A stretch of 64,000 nt of DNA, from assembly GCA_013399895.1 (NCBI GenBank), contig VXBA01001116.1:485291-549290 (forward strand), in the 5' to 3' direction. Source of the stretch: Serilophus lunatus. Its lineage: Eukaryota > Chordata > Aves > Passeriformes > Eurylaimidae. Of this stretch, positions 27,101-38,995 are shown piece by piece. The number at the start of each line of letters is the position of its first letter. Positions within the stretch are counted from its first letter, which is position 1. The notes beneath the pieces are model-generated. The model was not told the DNA's origin, ran no database searches, and was given only the letters and a program-made list of their open reading frames with translations. The position numbers and the translations under genes were made by a program.

Positions 27101-30100
27101 ATTCAAATAATGCAGTTTAATGACAGTTTAATGTAGGTGGTCCCAGCCATGGGAACACAAACAGCATTCTTGGTTTTGCAGGCACGGACTGTTACTCATA
27201 TTATAACAAGCACTGGTTTTCTGGTGTTTGCTGTGCATGTCTAAATTCCAGTTATGAGCTGGCAGATTCCTGTAATACACACTTTGACATAAATATTAAT
27301 TACCTGACCTGTCTGTGAATGAAGATGAGAAAATTAGGTTTTATTAAAATAATGTAATAATGCAACACTACTGAGATTAAAGCATAAGCAATATGTTTGG
27401 AATGTGTAAAATCAGTGTTGTGGAAGCCAAAAGGAAAACCAGGTCACTCCCACACGGGAATTATTTTTGCCTCTTAAGGGACAGTAAAGTAAAAACTGTC
27501 TTGTGTCTAATAACTAGAGGTGTGTGTGGGAAACATGCACGCAAATTCTTGCCAAAACAGGGTTTTGGGGAGGCAGAATGTGTGGAGAGTTGAACCTGTC
27601 TCTGTGACACCCCTCCAGAGGCAGTTCAGCCATTGTGAATCCAGTGACAAACATGAACTAAGAGGCAGAAAAGCACATTTTTAAGAAACCAGCAAGGTTA
27701 TAGCAGCAAAATGTGACTTTCTGTTAAATAAGGAGATTATGGAAGATAATAAAAGCCTACTGTAAGCACTAGCCTGCAAGCCTCAGATCAAAGCAGGAGT
27801 TAGGTCTACAAGAAAAAGAGTATTTTCCCCCTCAGATGAATCAGGGTTCTGAATTGAAATATGGAGTTTTCTCTTCCCTTCCTGCCTCTGTGCTGACCCA
27901 TTTTGTTATGTGGGTTAGGCTTTGCCTGCAGGGACACAGATCATACAATGCAAGTCACTGGGCAGACTCATCAAATCAGGCTTGAACACTCAGTACACAT
28001 GAGCAGCAGAGAGAAAAGGTTTAGAGTTTTAATCCAAAACAGATACAAATTTTAAATGCTACAAGCACTCCACCACTGGGAAGAAAAATTGAGCCGAGCA
28101 GTGTCCACATTTGAAGTTACTTAACTTCTAAATAAGGCTGATTTGCACTTTGATGATTGGCAGATCAGGAAAACTGTTTTTTGATTTTTTTTCTCTCCCA
28201 GACCCAGGATCTTACACTAATCATTTAGGACTTCTAGTCCATGTATTTTATGTGCCATGCCTGTGCACATTTCTGGTGCAGCTGTATTTTTTATCTTATG
28301 CTCTCTATGGCAAAATAAAACTGAGCTCAGGAACTGAACTCCAAGGAATGTAGATATTGGACAGTTACTGACTTTTAGGTAAAATTTGGACTCCCATGGT
28401 TAGTTTTGATTATTGTGGAAAGTCCTGCTTGTTTTCAGAGAAAGCATCTTTGAATATTTTTACTGACTAGATTATTGCAAAAGCAGCAGTCAACTAGTTA
28501 CCTTCTCATAAATAAATTAACATGATAAGGTTGCATAGTATTTTATAATGATAATTGATAAATGGTGATGATTTAATTGCACTTCCTCTAGTAATAACCT
28601 TAAAATGCTCAAATGAAGTTCCTGTGATTGGCTTTCTTCTGAGTTAAATCTCCCTGGAGCCTTCAGTCATCCCTTCCCTACATCCGGCATAACTTGCTTT
28701 AGCTGTTTTAAATAATACAAATCAATTAGAACACACAGCTGTTTAACAAAACTTCTAAATGTTGCTACAGGTCTCTGTGGGTATTTCCTGATGGCTTATA
28801 ATGACATCAATTTAGCACACCTGGTAAGATCTGTGGGGGCTGGAAGTAGCTTAATTCTGAAATGACAGGAAAATTAAGGAGTATTTATGGATTGATGTTG
28901 CCTTCCAGAACCTTTGCCAACTGTGATTTTTAGCTTCTTTTTACAAAGATTCAGGGGTGGAATGACAGATATTGTATGCCTCTCTCCTGAGTAGTTTACT
29001 TGTAACTTGGTGGGTGCTTTTAGTGTTAGTTATTTAGATTAGTTTTTAAAATATAATATAAACAGACATGATAAAAATTATATATGGTGTAACAGTTATA
29101 TTAGTTAATTATTAATTGTACACAAATACATGGAACCGCTGTCTAAAAAGGTCAAACATACTGGTCCTTCTGGGTGTAGTGAACAGCAGGTCCCCCACAT
29201 AAATACCCAGGTCTAATATCCCAGTTATAAAGGCAGCAGCCCAGAAGGACCCTGGTCTAAATGCTAAAATGATGAGGCAGTTTGAAAGAACAATCCCCCA
29301 AAAGAATAGGAGAAGGGTGCACAAACAAAGAACAGAGCAGAAAAGTGAAATGAGACAAATGGGGGAAAATGTTCCCAATGATAAAGGTAAACTTACCACA
29401 TGTGCTTGGTGTAACAACCAGGAATTTACAAAACAAGGGTAACTCATGTTTATTTGATCTATAAAGGCTGCATTTGCCCTTTTATCAACTTGGAAATCTC
29501 TCAGAGGACGAGTGGGAGCTGTGAGGCAGCAGAAAGTGACTCTGTGGTTACAGCCAGAGCTTCTCTCTTCACACTGTGTGGTGGTGGTTGGGTCCTTGCT
29601 GTGGCAGCTGGAAATACAAGCAGTTTTTCATCCTTTCTTTGCCCTGAGGGGTATTTATGTAAGTGTACACAATGCAGAAGGGAGAGACAACACTCAGAAA
29701 ACCATGCATTTCCAAAACTACAATGAAGCTGAGTAATAACATTACTAATTTTATGAATGTAGGTGGCCAAGTCCATTTCTGACTCTTCTTACTTGTGCTA
29801 ATCCATGTCTTCATTAATTTTTTTCTGTGTGGAAGCAAAGTAGCAAGAGAAGTTTAGAAGCTGATGGATGAACCCAATCACAGCCAGTACAAAGCATCAC
29901 CAACAATTTTAACAGAGCGATGCTGTCATAAAGCCTGACCTTCCCCTGAGAAAACAAAGTCATAAACATCATCAAGTGTATGTGCTCAGGCTTAATCAAT
30001 GCTTAGTGATGATGGGATGTAAAATCACCCATCCAAGGGTAGAGATGGAACTCTGCTATTATCAAGGGTTGAAAAGCTACCCAGTAAAACAGAACAAGAG

Positions 30101-33100
30101 TTGGGTGGCTCGAAGATCCTGCAGAAATAGTCTAAAAAACCCAATCTGAGTCAGGATCCCAAGGATTTGGAAGTCACAGGACACGTGTGTCCATCTGTCC
30201 CTCCCCTCCAGGCACTGCTGTTACCAACACGCTCCCAGCTGTGGGAGGGGGCACATTTTCATATGGGATACCTTGGCTTTGGATTTGCCAACAATGAATC
30301 CGTGTATTGCTGGTTTATCACTTTGCTGTCACTCCAGAAAAAGTCATCCAGGCCATTCTGGTACCAAGTGTATCCTACTTTTCAGAAGAGTGATCAGGAA
30401 TTTTGCATCTGTTTTTTTTCTCAACTATTTGTCTCTCAATTTCATCAGAATGTGGTGTTTTTCTTCTGTCATTTGATACTTAGCAGGTAGCTGTAATGTA
30501 ATCTCTGCTGCATGTCTGTTCTGTCATATAAAAAGTAGTCAACCAAACCTAAACTACCCAAATCACATCAGTATTTCTGTATTAATCCAGAGTCTGCACT
30601 TTTTCAATCAGGAGTTAAGAATCTGGAAGATGTATTCTTTATAGCACTTCAGTAATCCTGTCCATTACATCACTTAATTTATAGCAGTGTTAACAGAAAA
30701 ATCAATAAACATTATTTCTAAAATGTCAGGGATGTTAATAGTGTGATTTAAAAAAGGAGAAAGAGTCAAAACCCAGAACAGAACACACTGACATAGTGTT
30801 GGAGAGGCACATCTTGCTGGAAATGTGATAGGGAGGATTTAAATCATTTTGAAAAATGTGTGTAGGTAGCTATTCTTAGACATACAAATCTTTCTTGCCA
30901 TATTGTGGGATTTTGCTAAGTGGAGGAGGCTGTATACAGTATATCTTAACAGAAGGTTGCTAAGACCACTCTTAAATCATTTTGACTCATATCAACAGTT
31001 GCTATGGATCCCCTGCTAATATTTTTGGAAAATTATTAGCACAACTTCCTGAGGGAAGGGAGCCTTGCCACTGCAGACTGGAAAGCTGTTTGACAGGGAG
31101 AAAAACCTAAGGGTGGGAAAGCTGGCTGGGTATTTATTTCCCTCTAAAATTTTCAACGATTTTGAACTTCTGGGCTTTAAACCAAGCTCTACTGTTGCAC
31201 AAGCAAGTAGGCATTTAAACTAGGTATTTAGAGCTAGGCATTAATTGGTAAGGCTTAGCTGCCCTGCAGTTTAATTGGGCTTTTCCCAGTAAGACTTCAT
31301 GGACAAAACCCCCAGTCCAGCAAATTTCTGGTACTACTGTTACTTGAGTTGATCAGTTATTCTGAGGTGAAGATTCAATAATATTTCCCATGCAGATAAT
31401 AATTAATTGAGTTAATTACGGTGTAATAGTACTGATTCTCTTGATTTCTGTAGGAAATGTGTTCCAGTGCTGTGCAGAGCATTTTCAGGTAATTTATGTG
31501 CAGTGGTTCTGCCTCGACAGAGCTTCCCAAGCAGGAGTTTAGTGGAGTGAGTTTGTAACAGCAAGTTCCCTGCATGGTGTGGCATCTCTCCTTGCAGGCT
31601 GAGGTGGGATGCTTTTGGGTCAGTGAACATTCCCCCTTACTGAGTGTTTTCATGGAAAATTCTAAACTACACCGCGACATTGGCACAGTATGAAAGAAGT
31701 GGGAATCTCATATGGCACATTCAGCTCCATTTGAGAGGCAACTGGAACGGCCACAGGGCATTGCAAACTATTTTTTTATGTTTTTATTTTTTTTAATATT
31801 AATTAAAAAAAAAAGCATGCTAAGTGCCACTTAAATGGAAGTTGGGTGTCTGTGTTAACAGAAAGCAATTTACACCTGAGCACCTGGGCTCCGGAGTGGT
31901 GGAAGCAGATGGTGTCAGCAGTTCAAAAGCATTTAGGCACATTCATGAGACCACTTGTCCATAAATGGGTGCAAAATTACGTGGCAGGAGTGTCTCCTCC
32001 ACCATCCCTGGTACAGATGTGCTGGAGCAGTACGAGGGGAGTGAACCACAGAGAGAGCCCAGACTTCTGTTCTCCCAAAACAGCCTTTCCAGCTGCTGCT
32101 GTTGGGCTGTTGCTGGGATGTGCTGCTGGACAGGCCGTTGGAATTCCTGGGATTGTAAAAAGAACCCTTTCAAGGCACATTTGTCAAATGCCACTATGGA
32201 TTTTTTAATTTTTTTCCTGAAATTACAGCTTTTTAATCAGGGTAGGAAATCTGTCTCCAGTGTCTTTCCCATACTTCCACAGCTTGTTGGATCGTTCAGT
32301 TTTGCACCTTAGATGAATCTCGTAACTTAAGAACAGATTTTAAATAGTAATTAATTAAGACTATATGCTGCATAACTAAAATGGTGGCAACTGAATTAAT
32401 CTTATTTTGGCAAGCATGGAGGAAGAATCATCTGTTTATTTTCATAGAAAAATGGCTGAGATGCCATTTCTTGACAATGTAACTACGGACCTGCCAATTT
32501 TTAACTGTAAAGTTTTCTTGAAGAATCCCAAATGCACAAGTTACGTGCTGGTGAGAGGCTTTAAAGCTTCAAAAAGAAGCTTGTTAAGCTTCACAAACGT
32601 AGTTTTGCCTGAGTGTCACCTAGAACCTTGATGGATCAGAAACAGCGGGTACAAATTGTTGGGTGTAGTTCATCTCAAAAGAAGTTCTGGCTGTGTTAGG
32701 TATCCTCCTTGTGTTCCTGTGTTGTAGGATCTCCCAGAGCATCTTTGTTGTAGCCATTTAAGTGCCTTTTCATCTGGGGCTTGGTGTTTGATGGCACAGG
32801 GGTGGGGTCCAGCTCAGTAAAGGTAAATGTTTGAATACAGACCAGTGTCCGAAGTTGGTTGGTCTGTCTTTGGGAACAAAAGAGGAGCAGAGACATTCAA
32901 CCACCGTGACAATTGCAACTTCTCATCTGCAAAGAGTGTAAATCAAAACCACTCTGCAGCCAGCGAGGGGCTTAATAATGACAGAAATTCGCTTTTTTTT
33001 GGTCTAGTTTGCGTGGGTTTTTTGTCTCAGCAGGGTCCCTTCAAGTTTTCCCTCGCTTGGTGCTCTTGCAGATTTATTTTGATTGTCTAAGAAAATGCAG

Positions 33101-36100
33101 AACAGGGGTAGTTGCACTTTCATAGTCATACTTCAGCAGCTGTCACAGACAAAAGGAGGTTTTTCCTTTTTCACCTTCGGGATTTTATGGGTTCTCTTGG
33201 TTTCATGGCAAAGTTAGAGAACATGCCTCAGTTATTCCTGTAGGATGACTTGTAAATTGAAACCAAGGTGGTTATAAATACATTATCTGTCCCAGATCAG
33301 AGAATCCCAAACTGGTTTGGGTTGGAAGGACCTTAAAGCCCATCCAGTCCCACCCCCTGCCCTGGGCAGGGACACCTCCCACTGTCCCAGGTGGCTCCAA
33401 CCTGGCCTTGGACACTCCCAGGGATGGGGCAGCCACAGCTTCTCTGGGCACCCTGTGCCAGGGCCTGCCCACCCTCCCAGGGAGGAATTTCCTCCCAATA
33501 TCCCATCTAACCTTAAGTCAATAGGATGGAGAAGCTCTGTGCAATCAGCATGCTACCAACAGCTTTATTCCTGTAATTTACACCTTCTGTCAGGATTACA
33601 GAAGTTCCTTATGTCTTAAAGTTCCTTAACTTTGACTCTGCACTACAGTGACTCCATACTTAGACAGTTTCCATTGAAGTGGTGCCATTACTAGAGAGAA
33701 ATCCCTCTGACCTCAAGTTCAACGTGCTTTGAGTTCCACACGTGCAGTTACTGCTCTGGCTATGGGGCACAGGGTCAGTCTGAAGGTAAAAACCTTACTG
33801 CCCTCTTTCTGAACGTGTAGAGTTGGGTTTTATTCGTAAGTAGGTTATTATTGATGTATATAGAAGTAAGGAATGAAAAGGAGGGTGATAGACCATGAAT
33901 TCAAGAACATAAACTACTTAGGAAAGCAAATGTGATCAAAAACTGGGAAAAAGGGAAAAGCTTGCCTCCTCTTTATTAATTACATCACTACTTTCTTAAA
34001 TGGAAGGGGTTGCAGGGGTCATGTTTTATTAATTCTGCCCTTTTCTGGCCTGGTGTCTGGGACTGTGAACACTGCTGGGAAAATGACTGAAATCAGTAGG
34101 CACTGGCTGTGGTGTTTGCTGGGAGTATCCTGCATGGAATGTTTGACATCCCTCCGTGAATTTGGTTTTGCAAAGCAACATCCTGAGAACCAGATCTGGG
34201 CAGAGGCGGTTCCAGGAACAAATCCCTTGCACTGCCATCAGTGGGGAGACCATAAATGTTGTGATGGATGCTCGAAGGTAGTTTAATGTAGCACTGGAGA
34301 AAATAGAATCCATTACCTCTGGAAGAGCTGCAGTTATGACAGAGAAAATAAATGGTGCTGTTACAAGAGATGTACTGACAACAACCCTCCTGCTGGCTGG
34401 GGAGGAGAGCGGCTGAGCACAGACACAATTACCTGTTACCTGAAGTGATGTTTATTTTTGGTTTAAATCTGACATGGAGACTGCCTGATGAAATGACATA
34501 ATCCATTCTGACAGAAGTTTTAGTCTTAATTAGACTTGTACTTGGGAACTGCCCAGCCTTTGCTGCTGTTGGATTCATGTCCTGACATTTCCCTCAGTAC
34601 CTGTGCAGGGAGGGTTGTACCTGCACAGCTGGGAATGCTGTGCTGGGCTGTGCTGCCAGAGCTCACCACAACCCTCTGGTGTGACTTTCCTAAACAAAAC
34701 AGGGTTCAGGACAAGGAGGAATGGCTTCCCACTGCCAGAGGGCAGGGAGAGATGGGATATTGGGAAGGGATTCCTGGCTGGGAGGGTGGGGAGGTGCTGA
34801 GATGGAATTCCCAGAGAAGCTGTGGCTGCCCCATCCTTGGAAGTGTCCAAGGGCAGGATGGAGCCCCCTGGGACAGTGGGAGGTGTCCCTGCCCAGGGTA
34901 GGGGTGGCACTGGATCATCCTTAAGATCCCTTCCAGCCCAAACATTCTGTAATTCATTTTCAAGCTCCCCAATGAAACATTTCATATCTTTCATCCTTCT
35001 CTCCTTTGCAAGACTTTTTTAGGGGATGAGCTGTGGTAACATGTGCAGAACATCCTTCCACATCTTTGGAGTCACCTAGCGAAGGAGTCTTTCCACAGAA
35101 AATAAATGAAGCAATATTTTGAGCTTTCAAATGAAGGAGCCTGTAAAAATACTCATTTTTACATCAAAGCTGGGTCAGATGTGGAGGGATGTGCAGATGT
35201 GTGCTGGACTCCAGCATGCAGTGCTGAAAGACCCCAAATCATAGACAGATCCAGGAGAATAAGGCTGTTGATTTCAAATAAGCTGTGTGTCAGTGTGTTA
35301 CTGTCCAGAAGAGTTGTGGGCAACCTGCAAATGAGATCTGGCAGTACAACGCAGAGAGGACTTGTGGAAATGGACTTGCAATTCTCACCCTACACAGCTT
35401 TGTGACCAACTGGAAAAAGATTAAATGTAAGCTAAAAGCATGAAGAATTTGTTATACTATTTGTACTGGGTGTTGTGGTTTGGTTTTTTTGGGCATAAAC
35501 TCCCTGTAGGACTTTATATTTTTGGTGTGTCTGGCCTGTGGATCGGGGTAGATGAAGGGTGGTCTTATGTTCTGCTCAGGATACCTTTCACTGCATGTGG
35601 AGTGTCATCACCCCACCAGGTGAGTGCAGCAGGTAGTAAATATGCTGCTGAAGGTGATGCAGCACAAACATTTGCTCACTTTCACATTTTTCATAGTGTT
35701 GGAGAGGGAGTTGGGGTTGGCCTCTCTCAGGGCACTAATTAATGGCACTTTTCCTGGCAGTGCCTGTCTGGGTGTTGGGCAACAGCGAGTCCTGGCTGGC
35801 CCAGCCCGGGCCAAACCCCAGCAGGATCTGCAGCTGAAATCCCCCTGAAATCACCCAGGGCTCTGGTAACTCCTGCATTTCCATTGGCAGCTGCCCAGTG
35901 CTTCCTCCTCAGAGCTGCTGTGTCAGGGATTTAACCTGGAGTGTGCATGGAAGCCTCCCGGGGATGCCATTATGTTCAGAATTCAGAATTTTGGATCTGA
36001 CTGAATCAGAGCTGATGCTCTCAGAGTGTTTTCCCTGGTGCTCAACGAGCTCTTCCTCCCTGCCTCAGCCTTTTCCCTTTGTAGAGGCTCCTCCTTAATG

Positions 36101-38056
36101 GGTCTTGGCTCAGGATTTCTTTTAATCTCCTGTGCTTTTGTGGTTTTCCTGTCAGCGTGTGACACGTTCTTGTCTTTTGACTAGCACAGAATTCTGCAGT
36201 TTGGGAATTTTTTTCAGTGCCACTCTGTTGTCACGTTGGAAGAAGAGGAAGGGCTGAAAGAAGAAAGATGCAGAATGTAAAGTTAACAAGCTCTTCTAAA
36301 AAGCCAGGTCTGGCCTCCATGTGCCACTCACTGGTGGTTTGCTGAAGCAAGAAGGGCAGGAGAGAATCCAGCACTGGGGGCCAAGTTGGGAATAACTCCA
36401 GGATTAATATCCAGCTTTGGGAATTAACTTTAGTACCCCTGTTCAGGCTGCCCAGATCGCCTTCTCTGCTGTTTTTAAGAGTGCTGCCTCTTTAAGCTCT
36501 TTCCTCCTGTAAGGGAATTTGCTGAAATTTTTGCACAATTCACTTTTTATTCCCTTGCTTTATAGTTTTGTAAATATTCATATATCTATATATATTTTTT
36601 TGCTATATTTAAGGTATACAATTGGCACAATCTGTGTATTTCCTGGAATCATCTGGGGGCCTAAGGTGATTTGGGCTACCAGATAATGAAAAGGGCTTTT
36701 TTTTTGTGTTGGGTTTTTTTCATTCAAACTGCCACTTTTCCTCAATGGAAAACTGCGTCAAGAAATCACTTTTACCAACAGCAGATGGTAACAATCTTGT
36801 GCAAGTTATCTATTTGCACTGCAAAACAAAGCTTTCTGAACATTTTTTTTTATATATCCTGAAGCTTCTGGAAGTTTTTTGAAGTTCTCTTAGAGATAAA
36901 ATGATAAATGGTAAGAGGTTGGAGAAAGTTTTTCCTCTCTGTGCCAAGGTGAAATGCCACGACACGACCTGGGGACTCTGGGTGCAGCCCTATCAGCCTG
37001 GACAAGGGAATTCTGTGTCACAGCATAAATGCAGTACAAATAAAAATTTTAAGATTAAAAAAGACCAAAAAAAACCCCCACAACAACAAAAAAGGCCACA
37101 AAGAACCCCCACAACAAAAAGCCAACCAGAACAGAAAAAACACCTAAACCCAAACAAATATATAAAAATGAAATAAAAAGTGCTTCCCTGGGAAGATACA
37201 AGGGCTCAAGGTTGTTGGAGAGCTGTTCCACTGGGAGGACTGGTTTTATTACCCTTGATCAGACTCACTCACACAGGAGCTTTGCATTCAGGTGAGGCTG
37301 GTCCTGTCACCTGAGTTACTTTTGCAACCATTACATTTTAACTGAATAGTGGAATAGCCTGGTTGATGATTCTGTTTCCCAGATTGGTCATTCTGTTTAT
37401 ATGTATATATATAATTATATTATTAAATTGCCATGACTATCAGTGGAGGAGGAATGTGAGTTATGTTCTGAAGTGAGAAAAGTTGCATCAGGGATGAATT
37501 GGGCCCTGCTTTGTTTTTTCCCAAATGCATTTGGTGTGTTTCCTGCTTTTTCCTTCCATAATAAAGCAACTGATGTTCCCTCTTAGGAGCACCCCATCCT
37601 TGGGCAGCCCTTTTTTGTTCTGCACCCCTGCAGGACGAATGAATTCATCTCTGCTGTGCTGACTGGCCCACGGAGACACAACAGGTGAGAGGCTCTGCTC
37701 TGCACTGCAGGTAAAGCAGATCAGCTGGGAAGTGGAAAGGGTCAAAACAGCTGCTTTTTGCCCAAGGAGAATGAGGTTTCTGTGTTGTCACCTCAGGGCT
37801 CAAAGTTAAAACACTTTTGCTGGTGATAAAAGTGGTGTAATAGCCCCCTCTGAGGTTCCTTTGGGGCTGTCAAGGCTGTGTGTAATTCAGAGAGAGTTGG
37901 GATGTTTATTGTCTTTTAATTTCCCCCCCCAGACACACAAACTACATCACACTGTGGCTCAGTTCTGTAGGCCCAGTGGTGGGTCTGAATCTGCCTCTGA
38001 GTTATGCAAAAGTGGCACCTGAGCAGGATTCACACGTTGAGTCAGTTCAAAGGTAA
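21060..38056 (+). CDS. ATG10: ATG10, E2-like conjugating enzyme of autophagy (C-terminal four coding exons)
   Basis: ATG10 is the cytosolic E2-like enzyme that takes ATG12 from ATG7 and joins it to a lysine of ATG5, making the complex that drives ATG8/LC3 lipidation. Exons 21060-21186, 26272-26369, 37587-37684 and 37933-38056 join in frame (phases 1, 0, 2) to give 148 residues, equal to roughly the last two thirds of the 220-residue human protein. Family hallmarks are EYHVLYSSSYQVPVLYFRA (strand core), DEIWRSVHACY followed by GPWDTVTQQ, the active-site motif FFVLHPCRT with its catalytic Cys, and NYITLWLS...GPVVGLNLPLSYAK at the C terminus. All introns are GT-AG. The linker after HPCRT (SAVLTGPRRHNRHT) is unlike the human one, as expected for a fast-evolving segment. 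The N-terminal exons lie outside the window. The TAA stop falls inside a splice-donor consensus. Confidence 0.95.
21187..26271 (+). other. ATG10: ATG10 intron 4
   Basis: This GT-AG intron runs from GTAAGT to a pyrimidine-rich ttctcccccctcacag. It holds a CR1 fragment at about 21840-22010 and a short (CCTG)4 run near 23110. I recognise no other gene or element in it. Confidence 0.85.
21840..22010 (+). mobile_element. CR1 3' fragment
   Basis: The order of phrases matches an avian CR1 3' end: 'gtggtggagtcaccatccct ggg', a guide 'gtgtcc', 'ggggcacttggggatagggt tta', 'ggcttggactcagtgatttc' and 'aacccaaatgattctgtgat'. The copy is diverged, lies in the + orientation and ends in the ATTCTGTGATC-type terminus. 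Confidence 0.75.
26272..26369 (+). CDS. ATG10: ATG10 exon 5
   Basis: 98 bases. With the G carried over from exon 4 it begins Asp-Gly-Arg (DGRALTLDEIWRSVHACY) and ends GPWDTVTQQ in phase 0, the same layout as the human exon. Donor GTGAGA. Confidence 0.95.
33296..33520 (-). mobile_element. CR1 3' fragment, reverse orientation, well preserved
   Basis: The + strand reads 'ctggtttgggttggaaggac c', then 'cccatccagtcccacccc', 'gggcagggacacctcccact', 'aacctggccttggacactcc', 'agggatggggcagccacagc' and 'cctcccaatatcccatctaa c'. This is the reverse complement of the songbird-type CR1 3' end, and its low divergence suggests a fairly recent insertion. Confidence 0.92.
34700..34965 (+). mobile_element. 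CR1 3' fragment, well preserved
   Basis: In forward orientation it reads 'ggcttcccactgccagaggg cag', 'gatgggatattgggaaggga', 'cagagaagctgtggctgccc', 'gggaggtgtccctgcccagg' and 'atcccttccagcccaaacat tctgtaattc'. It is the same CR1 family as the copy 1.2 kb to its left, in the opposite orientation. Confidence 0.92.
37037..37180. repeat. A/C-rich low-complexity tract
   Basis: About 140 bases almost free of G and T on the + strand, with ACCCCCACAACAA appearing twice about 31 bases apart (near 37073 and 37104). It lies about 400 bases upstream of the ATG10 exon 6 acceptor. Its origin, a degenerate tail or a local expansion, is unclear. Confidence 0.75.
37587..37684 (+). CDS. ATG10: ATG10 exon 6, carrying the catalytic cysteine
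   Basis: 98 bases between tgttccctcttag and GTGAGA, phase 0 to phase 2. It encodes EHPILGQPFFVLHPCRTNEF followed by the variable ISAVLTGPRRHN. The Cys of the His-Pro-Cys motif aligns with human Cys166, which forms the thioester with ATG12. Confidence 0.96.
37933..38056 (+). CDS. ATG10: ATG10 last coding exon with stop
   Basis: The acceptor is a C8 tract followed by AG, and the upstream intron is only 248 bases. The exon encodes HTNYITLWLSSVGPVVGLNL then PLSYAKVAPEQDSHVESVQR and TAA (38054-38056). The human C terminus ends about as far beyond SYAK, so a natural stop here is plausible. The stop is embedded in AAAGGTAAGA, a strong donor consensus. Confidence 0.94.
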
Positions 38057-38995
38057 GAGAAAACAGAACCACCTTTTCCTCGCCCCTCCTCCTGCTCCAA
38101 AGACCAGATGAGTAAGAGGGAGAACCACTGCCTTCTCCTCTGGAGCTCATTTGGGACTCACCTCTCAGTGTTTTGCTTACTTTGTGATGGCAGTTTGTGC
38201 TGGGAGGCCCCTCATGTCCTGGGTCTGCCTCAGTATTTTCTGTGGAGGTGCAGAACTGCAGCAAGGATTTTAGTTTCATCTTTTCTTCTCTGATGGATGT
38301 TTCCTCTCCAGAGCTCTGATCTGAAGGATGGGGGATGTGACAAAGCTGCCCTAGGGATGAAGTCAAAGGGATCCCTCCTGGCTGGGAGGCAGTGCCAGTG
38401 TGGAAATGACTGTTGGTGGTTCTTCCTCTGGCAAGAACTTGCCACTCCTGACAGTGGAGAACCCGAAGTGGCTCCAGCACCACCCAGACCCGATCCCTTG
38501 GGGCTCCACTAGACCCTGAAGACACTTCTCCCCCACCTCCTGTGGCTCTGCTGAGGCTCCAGGAGCCCCTGGCTCCCTGAGGGGAGTGGAGTGGCTGGGT
38601 GTGGGTGCCCTGGACTCACTGTGCAGAACCTGCTCCATCTGTGAGGCAGGAAATGCAGCACTTCCACAGCGGAGTGCTGGGAACCACAGGCCCCTGCGAG
38701 CCACACCACACACCCTTCTTTACGTGTGAGGTTTGTAAAAGGCAGCCAGCAGCTGTGCTGCTTTTATTTCAAAAATATTTTTGGTAACGTATGCTTGGTA
38801 ATTGCATCCACAGCCCATTTTTAAATTTAAGTGAGGAGGAAAAACCAAACACCACCAGGTAACAGCAGTTTAAGAGCTTTTAAATGTTCTGTGGTCTTCA
38901 TTTGTGATACCCTGGAACAGAAGAGTGGAAGGAGTCACCTTTAAAAAATGGAATTTGTATGTAGAGGGGAATAAATATATTTATTTTACATGGAA
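38057..38995 (+). other. ATG10: Probable ATG10 3' UTR
   Basis: The stretch between the stop codon and the first convincing AATAAA (38970-38975). It has no conserved reading frame. Its extent is inferred from the signal alone, and polyadenylation farther downstream is possible. Confidence 0.5.
38970..38975 (+). terminator. ATG10: Candidate ATG10 polyadenylation signal
   Basis: A canonical AATAAA 0.9 kb past the stop codon, followed by a T-rich stretch. Confidence 0.5.

Larger units (their letters stand above)
26370..37586 (+). other. ATG10: ATG10 intron 5
   Basis: An 11.2 kb GT-AG intron. It contains two well-preserved CR1 3' fragments in opposite orientations (about 33296-33520 and 34700-34965) and an A/C-rich tract at 37037-37180 close to the acceptor. 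A 111-codon open frame on the - strand (29112-29447) has no recognisable domain and is not called. Confidence 0.85.

Noticed and set aside
29112..29447. 111-codon hydrophobic frame on the - strand in ATG10 intron 5
   Set aside because: Cys/Phe/Leu-rich text with no known family. Hydrophobicity can come from T-rich composition. I considered a fossil transposon or LTR but could not identify ends.
37959..38525. 188-codon - strand frame
   Set aside because: It is antisense to the last ATG10 exon and its 3' UTR, with no recognisable features.
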